Source: Haploplasma modicum ATCC 29102 (GTDB lineage: Bacteria > Bacillota_I > Bacilli_A > Acholeplasmatales > Acholeplasmataceae). From it: a DNA stretch of 64,000 nt. Each line of letters begins with the position of its first letter. Within the stretch, counting starts at the first letter, position 1. Below are positions 26,708-34,822 of the stretch, piece by piece. The position numbers and the translations under genes are program-made. A model generated the notes under the pieces. It was not told the origin of the DNA, ran no database searches, and saw nothing but the letters and a program-made list of their open reading frames with translations. The stretch covers positions 62,001 to 126,000 of the forward strand of contig NZ_JHYB01000005.1 of assembly GCF_000687835.1 (NCBI RefSeq), written 5' to 3'.

Positions 26708-28051
26708 ATGTTTGAAGATACAATTTGCGCAATCGCAACCCCACATGGTACTGGTGGAATATCAGTAATTAGAGTAAGTGGAACTAATGCAATTGATATT
26801 GTTAATAAAATATTTAAAGGTAAAAACTTAAAGAAAGCTAAATCACATACAATTTCTTACGGACATATCGTTAATGAAAAAGAAGTAATTGATGAAGTTT
26901 TAGTTAGCGTATTTATTGCTCCTAAATCATTTACAGGAGAAAACACAATTGAAATATCAACCCATGGTGGTATTTTAGTAACAGAACGGGTGTTAGAAGA
27001 AGTACTTGCTGCTGGTGCTAGATTAGCAAGACCTGGTGAGTTTAGTGAAAGAGCTTATTTAAACGGGAGAATCGATTTAGTTCAAGCAGAAAGTATTATG
27101 GATATAATTCACGCTAAAAGTGAAAAAGCGCTTAAAATTGCTAATTTAGGCTTATCTAGAGAGACTAGTAAACTAGTTAATAACTTAAGAGATAAGTTAA
27201 TTAATATTATTGCTAATATTGAAGTAAATATTGATTATCCAGAATATGATCAGGCTGAAGTTATAACAAATGAAATTGTTATGCCTAAGACTAAAGAGTT
27301 AATTAAAGATATGGAATATCTACTTAAAAAATCATATCAAACAAGAATTATTAGAGAAGGTATTAAGACTGCTATTGTTGGTAAACCTAATGTGGGTAAA
27401 AGTAGTCTACTTAATACTTTAATCGATGAGGACAAAGCAATCGTTACTAACATTGCTGGAACAACGAGAGATACAATTGATGCTTTTATTAATTTAGGGG
27501 GTATTACCTTAAATTTAATTGATACCGCAGGAATTAGAGAAACAAGCGATATTGTTGAACAAATTGGTGTGGTTCGTTCTAAAAAAGCAATTAGTGAAGC
27601 AGAACTTGTCTTGCTTGTTTTAGATCAAAGTAGAGAACTAGAAAATGAAGATAAAGAATTATTAGAACTTACAAAAAATAAAAATAGAATTGTTATTTTA
27701 AATAAAAGTGATCTTGAATCAAAATTTGAAATTAAGGATTCCTTAAGTATTTCAACTCTAAACAAAGAAGGAATAAATGTTTTAGAAGATGAAATCTTAA
27801 AAAAATTAAAATTAGATAATTTAAATGATGATGATTTTAACTACTTATCTAATGTTAGACATATTAATAAAGTAAAAGAAGCTAAAAAAGCATTAGAAGA
27901 TGTTTTAGTTTCTATAGATAATTTAATGCCTGTAGATATTATTGTTGTTGATTTAACAGAAGCATGGAATATTTTAGGTGAAATTATCGGTTCAAGATAT
28001 GAAGGAGAATTGTTAGATCAGTTATTTTCTAAATTTTGTTTAGGTAAATAG
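26708..28051 (+). CDS. mnmE: tRNA modification GTPase MnmE (TrmE)
   Basis: The 447-residue enzyme works with MnmG to add the (carboxymethyl)aminomethyl group at U34 of tRNAs. It starts MFEDTICAIATPHGTGGISVIRVSG, the formyl-THF-binding domain. The G domain shows GKPNVGKSS (G1), GTTRDTIDA (G2), DTAGIRE (G3) and NKSD (G4). The end SKFCLGK is the invariant C-terminal catalytic Cys motif. Length is normal. It lies ten bases after the DHH pair. Confidence 0.97.
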   Translation: MFEDTICAIATPHGTGGISVIRVSGTNAIDIVNKIFKGKNLKKAKSHTISYGHIVNEKEVIDEVLVSVFIAPKSFTGENTIEISTHGGILVTERVLEEVLAAGARLARPGEFSERAYLNGRIDLVQAESIMDIIHAKSEKALKIANLGLSRETSKLVNNLRDKLINIIANIEVNIDYPEYDQAEVITNEIVMPKTKELIKDMEYLLKKSYQTRIIREGIKTAIVGKPNVGKSSLLNTLIDEDKAIVTNIAGTTRDTIDAFINLGGITLNLIDTAGIRETSDIVEQIGVVRSKKAISEAELVLLVLDQSRELENEDKELLELTKNKNRIVILNKSDLESKFEIKDSLSISTLNKEGINVLEDEILKKLKLDNLNDDDFNYLSNVRHINKVKEAKKALEDVLVSIDNLMPVDIIVVDLTEAWNILGEIIGSRYEGELLDQLFSKFCLGK

Positions 28052-28060
28052 TGATATAAT
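28052..28060 (+). promoter_or_regulatory. Extended -10 promoter for dnaX
   Basis: TGATATAAT immediately after the mnmE stop codon, about 40 bases before the dnaX start. Confidence 0.6.
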
Positions 28061-28099
28061 AAATATGATAATTAAAAATAGAAAGGATTATTGATAAGT

Positions 28100-29752
28100 A
28101 TGAGTTATGTTGCACTTTATAGAGCTTATAGACCAAGTAGTTTCGATGATGTATCTGGACAAGATGTAATTGTTAGAACACTTAAAAATACGGTCTTAAA
28201 CAATCAAATAGGGCATGCATACATCTTTAGTGGACCGCGAGGGACAGGAAAAACAAGTATTGCTAAAATATTTGCTAAGGCAATTAATTGTACTAATCAA
28301 GTAGATGGTAATCCTTGTAATAAATGTGAATCTTGTATAAATGCTAATTCAAATAGTGCAAGTGACATTATTGAAATAGATGGTGCAAGTAATAACGGTG
28401 TTGATGAGATTAGAGATTTACGTGATAAGGTTAAATATCTTCCAAGTAGTGGTAGATATAAAGTCTATATTATAGATGAGGTTCATATGTTAACAACCGG
28501 CGCATTTAATGCTCTACTTAAGACATTAGAAGAACCACCAGCACATGTTGTCTTCATCTTAGCAACAACAGAAGTTCATAAAATACCGGCAACTATTATT
28601 TCTCGTTGCCAAAGATTTGATTTTAAAAATATTGACTTAAACAATATGATTAAAAGACTTAACTACATTGTTCAAAAAGAAAATATTAAAATTGAACAAG
28701 AAGCAATTGATCTAATTGCCTATAATGCTAAGGGTGGACTTAGAGATGCACTTAGTATGTTAGATCAGGCAGTTAGTTATTCAGATGATATTAAAGTAAG
28801 AGATGTTAATGAAATAGTAGGTACTGTTTCAAAAGAAGACTTAATTAAACTGTTAGAACAAATTGCTGATAAAGAAATTAGTAAATCATTAAAAATGGTT
28901 AAAAGCTTCTTAGATAGTGGTAAAGAAGAAGAAAGATTAATTAATGATATTATCTTTATTTTAAGAGATATTTTATTAAATAAAGTAAACTATTACGATG
29001 AGGATAAGTTTAATTATTTAAAAAACAATTTAAGTATTAATAAAATCTATCACTTCTTAGATGTCTTAATGGAAGTACAAAGTAATATGCGCCATTCAAC
29101 ACAGAAGAGAGTTTATGTTGAGATTGCAATTATCCAAATGATTGAACATGAAGATATCAGTAAGATTGATTTATCAAGTAGTATAAGTCAACTTAGAAAA
29201 GATTTTAATGAACTTAAAGAACAAGGGGTAAAAACTCCTGTAAAAAAAATAGTTAAATCAAATAAAACACCACTTGTTAATATAGATGATTTGCTTGATT
29301 GTTTGTATGAGGCATCAAATGATAAAAATGAAGTTGATCACTCAATTAAAACTAGAAAAATAAATAACCCTAACTTAGAAATTATTGATCATCTTTTAAA
29401 ACAAACAAATGTTGTTGCTGTTTCCAATAATAATATTATATTAGCAGCAACAGATTTAATGGTAGCAACAGAATTAATGCAACCAGAAGTTAGGAAAAAA
29501 GTTCTTGATGTTTTAAATTATGATGCGATTAGATTTAAAGTTTATTCAGTTGTTTTAGAAAATGATTGGTTAGGCTTTAGAAAACAATATGTTGACTTAT
29601 TTACTAGTGGCCAAAAAAGACCAATTATCGAAAATTATGATTTTAGAATTTACGAAAAAGAAAAAGATGATATAATAAAAAATGTAGAAAAAGAATCAGT
29701 TAGATTAGCTAAAGAATATTTTGGCGAAGAAATTGTAGAAATTAAGGAGTAG
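28100..29752 (+). CDS. dnaX: DNA polymerase III gamma/tau subunit
   Basis: The 550-residue clamp-loader ATPase starts at the ATG at 28100 rather than at the TTG at 28091: MSYVALYRAYRPSSFDDV is the usual DnaX beginning, and GAAAGGA is too close to the TTG. Walker A is GPRGTGKTS (about 43-51), four zinc cysteines lie in CTNQ...CNKCESC (about 64-79), DEVHML is Walker B and SRCQRF the sensor 1 region. Domain III follows; the tau-type tail beyond about 370 is short and divergent. It loads the sliding clamp during replication. It heads dnaX-ebfC-recR, a classic Firmicute order. Confidence 0.95.
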   Translation: MSYVALYRAYRPSSFDDVSGQDVIVRTLKNTVLNNQIGHAYIFSGPRGTGKTSIAKIFAKAINCTNQVDGNPCNKCESCINANSNSASDIIEIDGASNNGVDEIRDLRDKVKYLPSSGRYKVYIIDEVHMLTTGAFNALLKTLEEPPAHVVFILATTEVHKIPATIISRCQRFDFKNIDLNNMIKRLNYIVQKENIKIEQEAIDLIAYNAKGGLRDALSMLDQAVSYSDDIKVRDVNEIVGTVSKEDLIKLLEQIADKEISKSLKMVKSFLDSGKEEERLINDIIFILRDILLNKVNYYDEDKFNYLKNNLSINKIYHFLDVLMEVQSNMRHSTQKRVYVEIAIIQMIEHEDISKIDLSSSISQLRKDFNELKEQGVKTPVKKIVKSNKTPLVNIDDLLDCLYEASNDKNEVDHSIKTRKINNPNLEIIDHLLKQTNVVAVSNNNIILAATDLMVATELMQPEVRKKVLDVLNYDAIRFKVYSVVLENDWLGFRKQYVDLFTSGQKRPIIENYDFRIYEKEKDDIIKNVEKESVRLAKEYFGEEIVEIKE

Positions 29753-29758
29753 ATATAA

Positions 29759-30049
29759 ATGAATCCAGGAATGTTAAAAAAATTAAAAAAGATGCAAGAT
29801 GAAATGATGGAAGCACAAGCAAGACTTGAAAGTAAAGAATACTTCGGTAAAGCAAGCGGTGTAACTGTTATTATGCAAGGAACAAAACAATTAATTGATG
29901 TCAAGATTAATCCAGAAATGTTAGACGAAGTTGAAATGTTACAAGATTCAATTTTAATTGCTGTTAATGATGCATTAAAACAAATTGAAGATGAACATAA
30001 TGAAACAATGGGCCAATTTGCTGGTGGTATGGGTGGATTTGGCTTTTAA
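29759..30049 (+). CDS. ebfC: YbaB/EbfC nucleoid-associated protein
   Basis: The 96-residue protein begins MNPGMLKKLKKMQDEMMEAQARLE, the usual helical start, followed by the beta part GVTVIMQGTKQLIDVKINPEML. The Met-Gly-rich end GQFAGGMGGFGF is also typical. It forms dimers that bind DNA. It sits between dnaX and recR as in many bacteria; its stop overlaps the recR start (TAATG). Confidence 0.95.
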   Translation: MNPGMLKKLKKMQDEMMEAQARLESKEYFGKASGVTVIMQGTKQLIDVKINPEMLDEVEMLQDSILIAVNDALKQIEDEHNETMGQFAGGMGGFGF

Positions 30050-30645
30050 TGTATCCAGAACCATTAAAGAATTTAATTGAATACCTGGAAAAACTCCCAG
30101 GTATAGGTGAAAAAACTGCTGAGAGGTTAGCATTATATATTGTTAGTGATTTAGATATTAATGATGCTAAAGATTTTGCAAATAGTATAATAGCTGCTAA
30201 AGAAAATATTAAACCATGTCCAGTTTCATTTGTTTTAACAGATGAAGAAGTATCCCCACTTATTAATGATAAGGCGAGAGATAATTCAACAATCATGATT
30301 TTAAGTGATAGTAAAGATGTCTTTCAAATGGAAAAGATGGATACATATAAAGGACAATACCACGTCTTAGGTGGTTTAATAGATTTTTCACGTGGTATTA
30401 CAGATAAAGATTTAAATATTGATAGTTTAATTAAGAGAATTGAAAATAATAATTTCAAAGAAATGATTATTGCTACAAATGCAACTGTTGAAGGTGAGTT
30501 AACTGCAGAGTATTTAAAATCATTATTTAGTAAAAATGATTTAAATATAACTAGACTTGCTTATGGTATTCCGGTTGGTAGTGATTTAAAATATGCTGAT
30601 ATTTTAACTTTAATTAAAGCTGTTGAAAACAGAAGGAAATTTTAG
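30049..30645 (+). CDS. recR: Recombination protein RecR lacking most zinc-finger cysteines
   Basis: The 198-residue protein has the RecR order: HhH motif LPGIGEKTAERLALYI, then the finger region, then the Toprim domain (IMILSDSKDVFQMEKMDTYKGQYHVLGG, IATNATVEGELTAEYL, RLAYGIPVGSDLKYAD). RecR normally carries a C4 zinc finger. Here the region reads KPCPVSFVLTDEEVSPLIND. By alignment to the B. subtilis pattern only the first Cys remains; the others are Ser, Ser and Ile. The rest is well conserved, so this looks like a working gene that lost its zinc site. It acts with RecO/RecF in gap repair. Confidence 0.95.
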   Translation: MYPEPLKNLIEYLEKLPGIGEKTAERLALYIVSDLDINDAKDFANSIIAAKENIKPCPVSFVLTDEEVSPLINDKARDNSTIMILSDSKDVFQMEKMDTYKGQYHVLGGLIDFSRGITDKDLNIDSLIKRIENNNFKEMIIATNATVEGELTAEYLKSLFSKNDLNITRLAYGIPVGSDLKYADILTLIKAVENRRKF

Positions 30646-30653
30646 GTGAGAAA

Positions 30654-30914
30654 ATGATGTTATTATACACAAATATATTTATGAAATTTTGGCTATGGTT
30701 AGATAATCTTTTAAAAGGATTAAAATTTGATGAGTTATTTGATAAATTAGGTAGTCTAATCAAATCACTTCCAGAGTTAGTTAAATGGGGTGGAGCAATT
30801 TTTCTAGCAATTATAATCGTAATTGGTTTAATTACCTTCATAAAATCGCTATTTAAATTTTTTCTAGTTTTAGTTGTAATTGGAGCAATTATTTTAATTG
30901 TAACAAGAGGCTAA
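30654..30914 (+). CDS. Small membrane protein, 86 aa
   Basis: Unrecognised. An amphipathic N-terminal half (FWLWLDNLLKGLKFDELFDKLG) is followed by two hydrophobic segments (about 45-60 and 66-83) and a short end VTRG. The start is supported by GGTGAG seven bases upstream. It follows recR by eight bases and is probably the last gene of the dnaX operon. Confidence 0.6.
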   Translation: MMLLYTNIFMKFWLWLDNLLKGLKFDELFDKLGSLIKSLPELVKWGGAIFLAIIIVIGLITFIKSLFKFFLVLVVIGAIILIVTRG

Positions 30915-30924
30915 AATTTTATAC

Positions 30925-30953
30925 TTGCAAAAAATACTTAAATAATATACAAT
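30925..30953 (+). promoter_or_regulatory. Promoter of rpoE
   Basis: TTGCAA (30925-30930), 17-base spacer, TACAAT (30948-30953). Confidence 0.65.
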
Positions 30954-30976
30954 ATATAAAGTCTTAGGAGGCGTTT

Positions 30977-31519
30977 ATGAGTAAAGATTTAAAAACTTTA
31001 GCAATGGTTGATATTGCTTATGAATTAATAAAACAAAGTAATAAACCAATGAAAATTCATGAATTGTTTGAAACAATTGCAGAAATCAAAGAAATATCAT
31101 TAGATGATGTAGAAAAATTAACACAATTATATATGAATATTACACAAAGTGGTAAATTTGTATACTGTGGTAATGACAGATGGGACTTAAAAGAAGGTAA
31201 CCTTGAAATCTGGGATACAGACGGTTCACAATTTATTGAAACATTGGAAGATGAGGAAGAAGAAGAATTTATCGATGACTTCGATTTAGCTGATCTAGAT
31301 GATGAATTAGAAGAAGAGTTAGATGATCTAATTGAAGATGAAGTTGATGAAATCGATGAACAAACTAGAAAAGAATTAAAAGAAGAAAAAGAATACTTAG
31401 AGGTAGAACTTCCACTTCAAACTTACGAAGAAGATGAAGAAGTTGATTTTGACGCCGATAATTATGATGAAGATGATTACAACGAAATCATGGATGATTA
31501 CGAAGATATGTACGAATAA
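30977..31519 (+). CDS. rpoE: DNA-directed RNA polymerase delta subunit
   Basis: The 180-residue protein has an N-terminal HARE-HTH-type domain (residues about 1-85, with MVDIAYELIKQSNKPMKIHEL and GNDRWDLKEG) and a very acidic, unstructured tail of Asp and Glu (about 95-180). This is the two-part structure of the Gram-positive delta subunit, which displaces nucleic acid from the polymerase and speeds recycling. It is next to pyrG, as in Bacillus. AGGAGG ribosome binding site. Confidence 0.95.
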   Translation: MSKDLKTLAMVDIAYELIKQSNKPMKIHELFETIAEIKEISLDDVEKLTQLYMNITQSGKFVYCGNDRWDLKEGNLEIWDTDGSQFIETLEDEEEEEFIDDFDLADLDDELEEELDDLIEDEVDEIDEQTRKELKEEKEYLEVELPLQTYEEDEEVDFDADNYDEDDYNEIMDDYEDMYE

Positions 31520-31521
31520 AA

Positions 31522-31545
31522 AAAATCCCTAATAGGGATTTTTAT
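31522..31545 (+). terminator. Terminator between rpoE and pyrG
   Basis: AAATCCCT (31523-31530) pairs with AGGGATTT (31534-31541), followed by TTTA. Only 20 bases separate it from the pyrG start, so it could also act as an attenuator for pyrG. Confidence 0.8.
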
Positions 31546-31565
31546 TATAGAAGAGGGAAAAGGAA

Positions 31566-33134
31566 ATGGCTAAATTTATTTTTATCACAGGTGGAGTAGT
31601 ATCAAGTTTAGGTAAAGGCATTAATGCAGCATCGATTGGACAAATCTTAAAAAGTCGCGGACTTAAAGTTTTCATGCAAAAGTTTGATCCATATATTAAC
31701 GTTGATCCAGGAACAATGAGCCCATACCAACATGGTGAAGTATATGTAACAGCTGATGGAGCAGAGACTGATTTAGACTTGGGACATTATGAGAGATTTA
31801 TTGATGTTGAGTTATCCAAAGATTCAAGTGTATCAACAGGTAAGATTTATCAAACAGTTATTGATAAAGAACGAAAAGGGTTATATGATGGAGCAACTAT
31901 TCAAGTTATACCACATATAACAGATGAAATTAAAAGTAGATTAATAAATGCAGCAAACTCTTCTGGTGCAGATATTGTTATTACAGAAATTGGTGGAACA
32001 GTTGGTGATATTGAATCCCTTCCATATCTTGAAGCAATCAGACAAGCAAGAAGAGATTTTGGCTTTAATAACACACTATACATTCATAACACTTTAGTTC
32101 CTTACATAAAAGCAGCTAGAGAAATCAAAACAAAACCAACCCAACACTCAGTAAGTGAATTAAAGAGTTTAGGGATTACACCAGACTTACTTATTTTAAG
32201 AAGTGAGGAAAAAATTGAACAAAGTGCAAAAGATAAAATAGCATCCTTCAGTGATATTGCAGTCTTAGATGTTTTTGAAGCAGTTGACGTTGAAGTAATT
32301 TATGAACCAATTTTAGCGCTTAATGAGCAAAAAATTGATGATAGAATTCTTAGTCATTTTGAAATAACTGGATTAAAGGAAGCAGATTTATCGGAATGGA
32401 AAAAACTAATTGATGATATTAAACATCTAGACGGCACAGTTAATATTGGTATTGTTGGTAAGTATGTATCACATCATGATGCTTATCTATCATTAGTTGA
32501 ATCATTAAAGCATGCTGGTTATTTCCACAAGAAAAAAATTAGTTTAAAGTGGATTGATGCAGGACTATTAACAAATGATAATGTATTAGCTGAACTTGGA
32601 AACTTAGATGGTATAGTTGTTCCAGGTGGCTTTGGTAAAAGAGCAACCGATGGTAAGATTATTGCGATAAACTATGCAAGAGTTAATAATATTCCAATGT
32701 TTGGAATTTGTTATGGTATGCAATTGACAATGGTTGAATATGCAAAAAATGTTTTAGGATTAAAAGATGCTAACTCAACTGAAATTGATGAAAATACAAA
32801 AAATCCAATTATTATTAAAAACAAAAATTTTGATACAATTATCGGAAACAAAGAAATAACATTAGAAGATAATAGTTTAATAGCTAAAATTTATGGGAAA
32901 AATAAGATTAAAGAAAGATTTAGAAATAGTTATTGCTTTAATAATGAGTATTTAGAACTTTTTAAGAAAGATAGTAATATAAAACTTACTGCAAATATTG
33001 AAAATAATACATTAGCAGCAGTTGAATTAGTAAATCATAAATGGTTTTTAAGTGTACAGTATCATCCTGAATATATTTCTCGTCCACTAAAACCACACCC
33101 ACTTTTTATAAGTTTTATTGAAAGTATGATTTAG
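31566..33134 (+). CDS. pyrG: CTP synthase
   Basis: The 522-residue enzyme makes CTP from UTP, ATP and glutamine. The synthase domain begins KFIFITGGVVSSLGKGI (P-loop) and includes QKFDPYINVDPGTMSP and GGTVGDIESLPYLEA. The glutaminase domain (about 285-522) contains GGFGKR, the catalytic Cys in GICYGMQ, and the His/Glu pair in QYHPEY. Length is near normal. The upstream hairpin could be rpoE's terminator or part of control of pyrG. Confidence 0.97.
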   Translation: MAKFIFITGGVVSSLGKGINAASIGQILKSRGLKVFMQKFDPYINVDPGTMSPYQHGEVYVTADGAETDLDLGHYERFIDVELSKDSSVSTGKIYQTVIDKERKGLYDGATIQVIPHITDEIKSRLINAANSSGADIVITEIGGTVGDIESLPYLEAIRQARRDFGFNNTLYIHNTLVPYIKAAREIKTKPTQHSVSELKSLGITPDLLILRSEEKIEQSAKDKIASFSDIAVLDVFEAVDVEVIYEPILALNEQKIDDRILSHFEITGLKEADLSEWKKLIDDIKHLDGTVNIGIVGKYVSHHDAYLSLVESLKHAGYFHKKKISLKWIDAGLLTNDNVLAELGNLDGIVVPGGFGKRATDGKIIAINYARVNNIPMFGICYGMQLTMVEYAKNVLGLKDANSTEIDENTKNPIIIKNKNFDTIIGNKEITLEDNSLIAKIYGKNKIKERFRNSYCFNNEYLELFKKDSNIKLTANIENNTLAAVELVNHKWFLSVQYHPEYISRPLKPHPLFISFIESMI

Positions 33135-33146
33135 TAAAAGTATTTA

Positions 33147-33175
33147 TTGATAAAAAACGCTAATTGCGTTATAAT
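33147..33175 (+). promoter_or_regulatory. Promoter of fba
   Basis: TTGATA (33147-33152), 17-base spacer, TATAAT (33170-33175). The spacer holds a perfect inverted repeat, AACGC at 33156-33160 with GCGTT at 33166-33170, which could be a repressor site or a short pyrG-end hairpin. Confidence 0.85.
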
Positions 33176-33207
33176 ATATAATGTGAAAAACAAAGGAGGA
33201 ATTTAAT

Positions 33208-34074
33208 ATGGCAATAGTATCAGCAAAAGAAATGTTACTAAAAGCAAGAAATGAAGGCTACGCAGTAGCACAAATAAATATTAACAACTTAGAATGGACA
33301 AAAGCAGTTTTACAAACAGTTGAAGAGTTAAAATCACCAGTTATCTTAGGTGTATCAGAAGGTGCAGCTAAATATATGGGTGGTTATAAAACAGTAGTAG
33401 GTTTAGTACAAAACTTACATGACTTCTTAAAAGTTACTGTACCAGTAGCTATTCACTTAGACCATGGTTCATATGAAGGATCATTCCAAGCATTAGAAGC
33501 AGGATTTACTTCAATTATGTTTGATGGTTCACACTATGCATTTGAAGAAAACTTAGCAAAAACAAAAGAAGTTATTGCAGCATGTCATGCAAAAGGTGTA
33601 TCAGTTGAAGCTGAAGTAGGTTCAATTGGTGGCGAAGAAGATGGTGTTATCGGTACTGGTGAATTAGCAGATCCAGAAGAATGTAGAGTAATTGCAGCAA
33701 CAGGTGTAGATATGTTTGCAGCAGGTATTGGTAACATTCATGGTAAATATCCAGCAAACTGGAAAGGTTTAAACTTTGAAGTTTTAGCTGAAATCCAAAA
33801 AGTAACAAACAATGTTCCATTAGTATTACACGGTGGTACAGGTATCCCAGGAGATATGATCCAAAAAGCAATCTCATTAGGAGTATCAAAAATTAACGTA
33901 AATACAGAATTACAATTAGCATTTGCAGATGCAACAAGAAAATATATTGAAGCTGGAAAAGATTTAGAATCAAAAGGTTTTGATCCAAGAAAATTATTAA
34001 ACCCAGGTTCAGAAGCTATGAAACAAGTAGTAAGAGACAAAATTGCATTATTTGGTTCAGCAAACAAAGCTTAA
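33208..34074 (+). CDS. fba: Class II fructose-bisphosphate aldolase
   Basis: The 288-residue zinc enzyme cleaves fructose 1,6-bisphosphate in glycolysis. Motifs: AIHLDHGSYEG with the zinc His, VEAEVGSIGGEEDG, GIGNIHGKYP, LVLHGGTGIP and the phosphate-binding INVNTELQLAF. Codons are dominated by the preferred A/T-ending forms, consistent with high expression, and the promoter is near consensus. It is the only glycolytic gene in the window. Confidence 0.97.
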   Translation: MAIVSAKEMLLKARNEGYAVAQININNLEWTKAVLQTVEELKSPVILGVSEGAAKYMGGYKTVVGLVQNLHDFLKVTVPVAIHLDHGSYEGSFQALEAGFTSIMFDGSHYAFEENLAKTKEVIAACHAKGVSVEAEVGSIGGEEDGVIGTGELADPEECRVIAATGVDMFAAGIGNIHGKYPANWKGLNFEVLAEIQKVTNNVPLVLHGGTGIPGDMIQKAISLGVSKINVNTELQLAFADATRKYIEAGKDLESKGFDPRKLLNPGSEAMKQVVRDKIALFGSANKA

Positions 34075-34092
34075 TATTTTAGGAGGTTCTTT

Positions 34093-34650
34093 ATGAAATT
34101 TGATGAATCTAATTACAACGAGTATGTTAATTGGAAGATTGAGAATGATGAACTTCTAAAAAAAATTAATAGTTATGATAATGATATTTTCTATAGACTT
34201 AAACATGTTTATGATGTTATAGAATACTATTATGACAAATTAATTGATGATAGTTCATATTCAGAGGAAGATGATGTAATCTTTCAAACAGGATTTTATT
34301 ATCTTTTTGAGCAATTCGAAGAAATTAAAGAACTTTTAAATAATGTATATAATAAAAACTATGATGAGATGATGAGCAATTCTAAAGATGTTAACTTATA
34401 CTTAAATGTTAAAGAGTTTCAAAATGAAGTGATTATGCTTGAGAGTAGTAATAAAAACACAAACTTTAGTGAACTTATGAAATTTGATCAAGAAGTGTAT
34501 GATTATTTAATAAAGAAAGAACATGCACCTGAAGAAGTTTTCTTGAAACTAGATAATATAATGAGTAATATCTATGAAGAATTAAAAACTTCATTCAATT
34601 CAGTTAATACAATTTTTTTAGAAATTGCAGATGAATTAAATATTTTATAA
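34093..34650 (+). CDS. Hypothetical acidic helical protein, 185 aa
   Basis: I do not recognise it. It is soluble, strongly acidic, and predicted to be almost all helical, with many Tyr, Asn, Glu and Asp and no signal peptide. The pattern faintly recalls YlbF/YmcA-type helical proteins, but there is no clear motif. It starts 19 bases after fba behind AGGAGG, and a terminator follows, so it probably shares the fba transcript. Confidence 0.6.
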   Translation: MKFDESNYNEYVNWKIENDELLKKINSYDNDIFYRLKHVYDVIEYYYDKLIDDSSYSEEDDVIFQTGFYYLFEQFEEIKELLNNVYNKNYDEMMSNSKDVNLYLNVKEFQNEVIMLESSNKNTNFSELMKFDQEVYDYLIKKEHAPEEVFLKLDNIMSNIYEELKTSFNSVNTIFLEIADELNIL

Positions 34651-34659
34651 TATTAATAG

Positions 34660-34692
34660 ACTGGTTGTTAATTTTTTAACAGCCAGTTTTTT
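34660..34692 (+). terminator. Terminator of the fba operon
   Basis: ACTGGTTGTTAA (34660-34671) pairs with TTAACAGCCAGT (34676-34687) with one G-U pair, then T residues. Confidence 0.88.
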
Positions 34693-34700
34693 ATCTCCCT

Positions 34701-34756
34701 TTGTATAAAAAATACAACTTGACTATACAAATTAAAAAAATCACTTGACTATACAA
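34701..34756 (+). repeat. Inverted repeat and 14-bp direct repeat, probable operator of the Lpl operon
   Basis: TTGTATAAAAAATACAA (34701-34717) is an inverted repeat (TTGTAT...ATACAA). It is followed by two identical copies of ACTTGACTATACAA at 34717-34730 and 34743-34756, 26 bases apart. The second copy covers the -35 element of the operon promoter. The shared TATACAA/TTGTAT core suggests a GntR-like repressor site, but no regulator gene is adjacent. Confidence 0.6.
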
Positions 34757-34773
34757 CATAATAATGTTATCAT
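34745..34773 (+). promoter_or_regulatory. Promoter of the Lpl-type ABC operon
   Basis: TTGACT (34745-34750), 17-base spacer, TATCAT (34768-34773). The -35 lies inside the second direct repeat. Confidence 0.75.
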
Positions 34774-34822
34774 CTTTATGTGAAACCCCTTACACATGGG
34801 ACAAAAAAAAGGAGAAGAAAAT

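Noticed and set aside
34717-34756. 14-bp direct repeats as insertion target duplication or att sites
   Set aside because: Only 12 bases lie between them and the second copy is part of a good promoter; an operator is a better reading.
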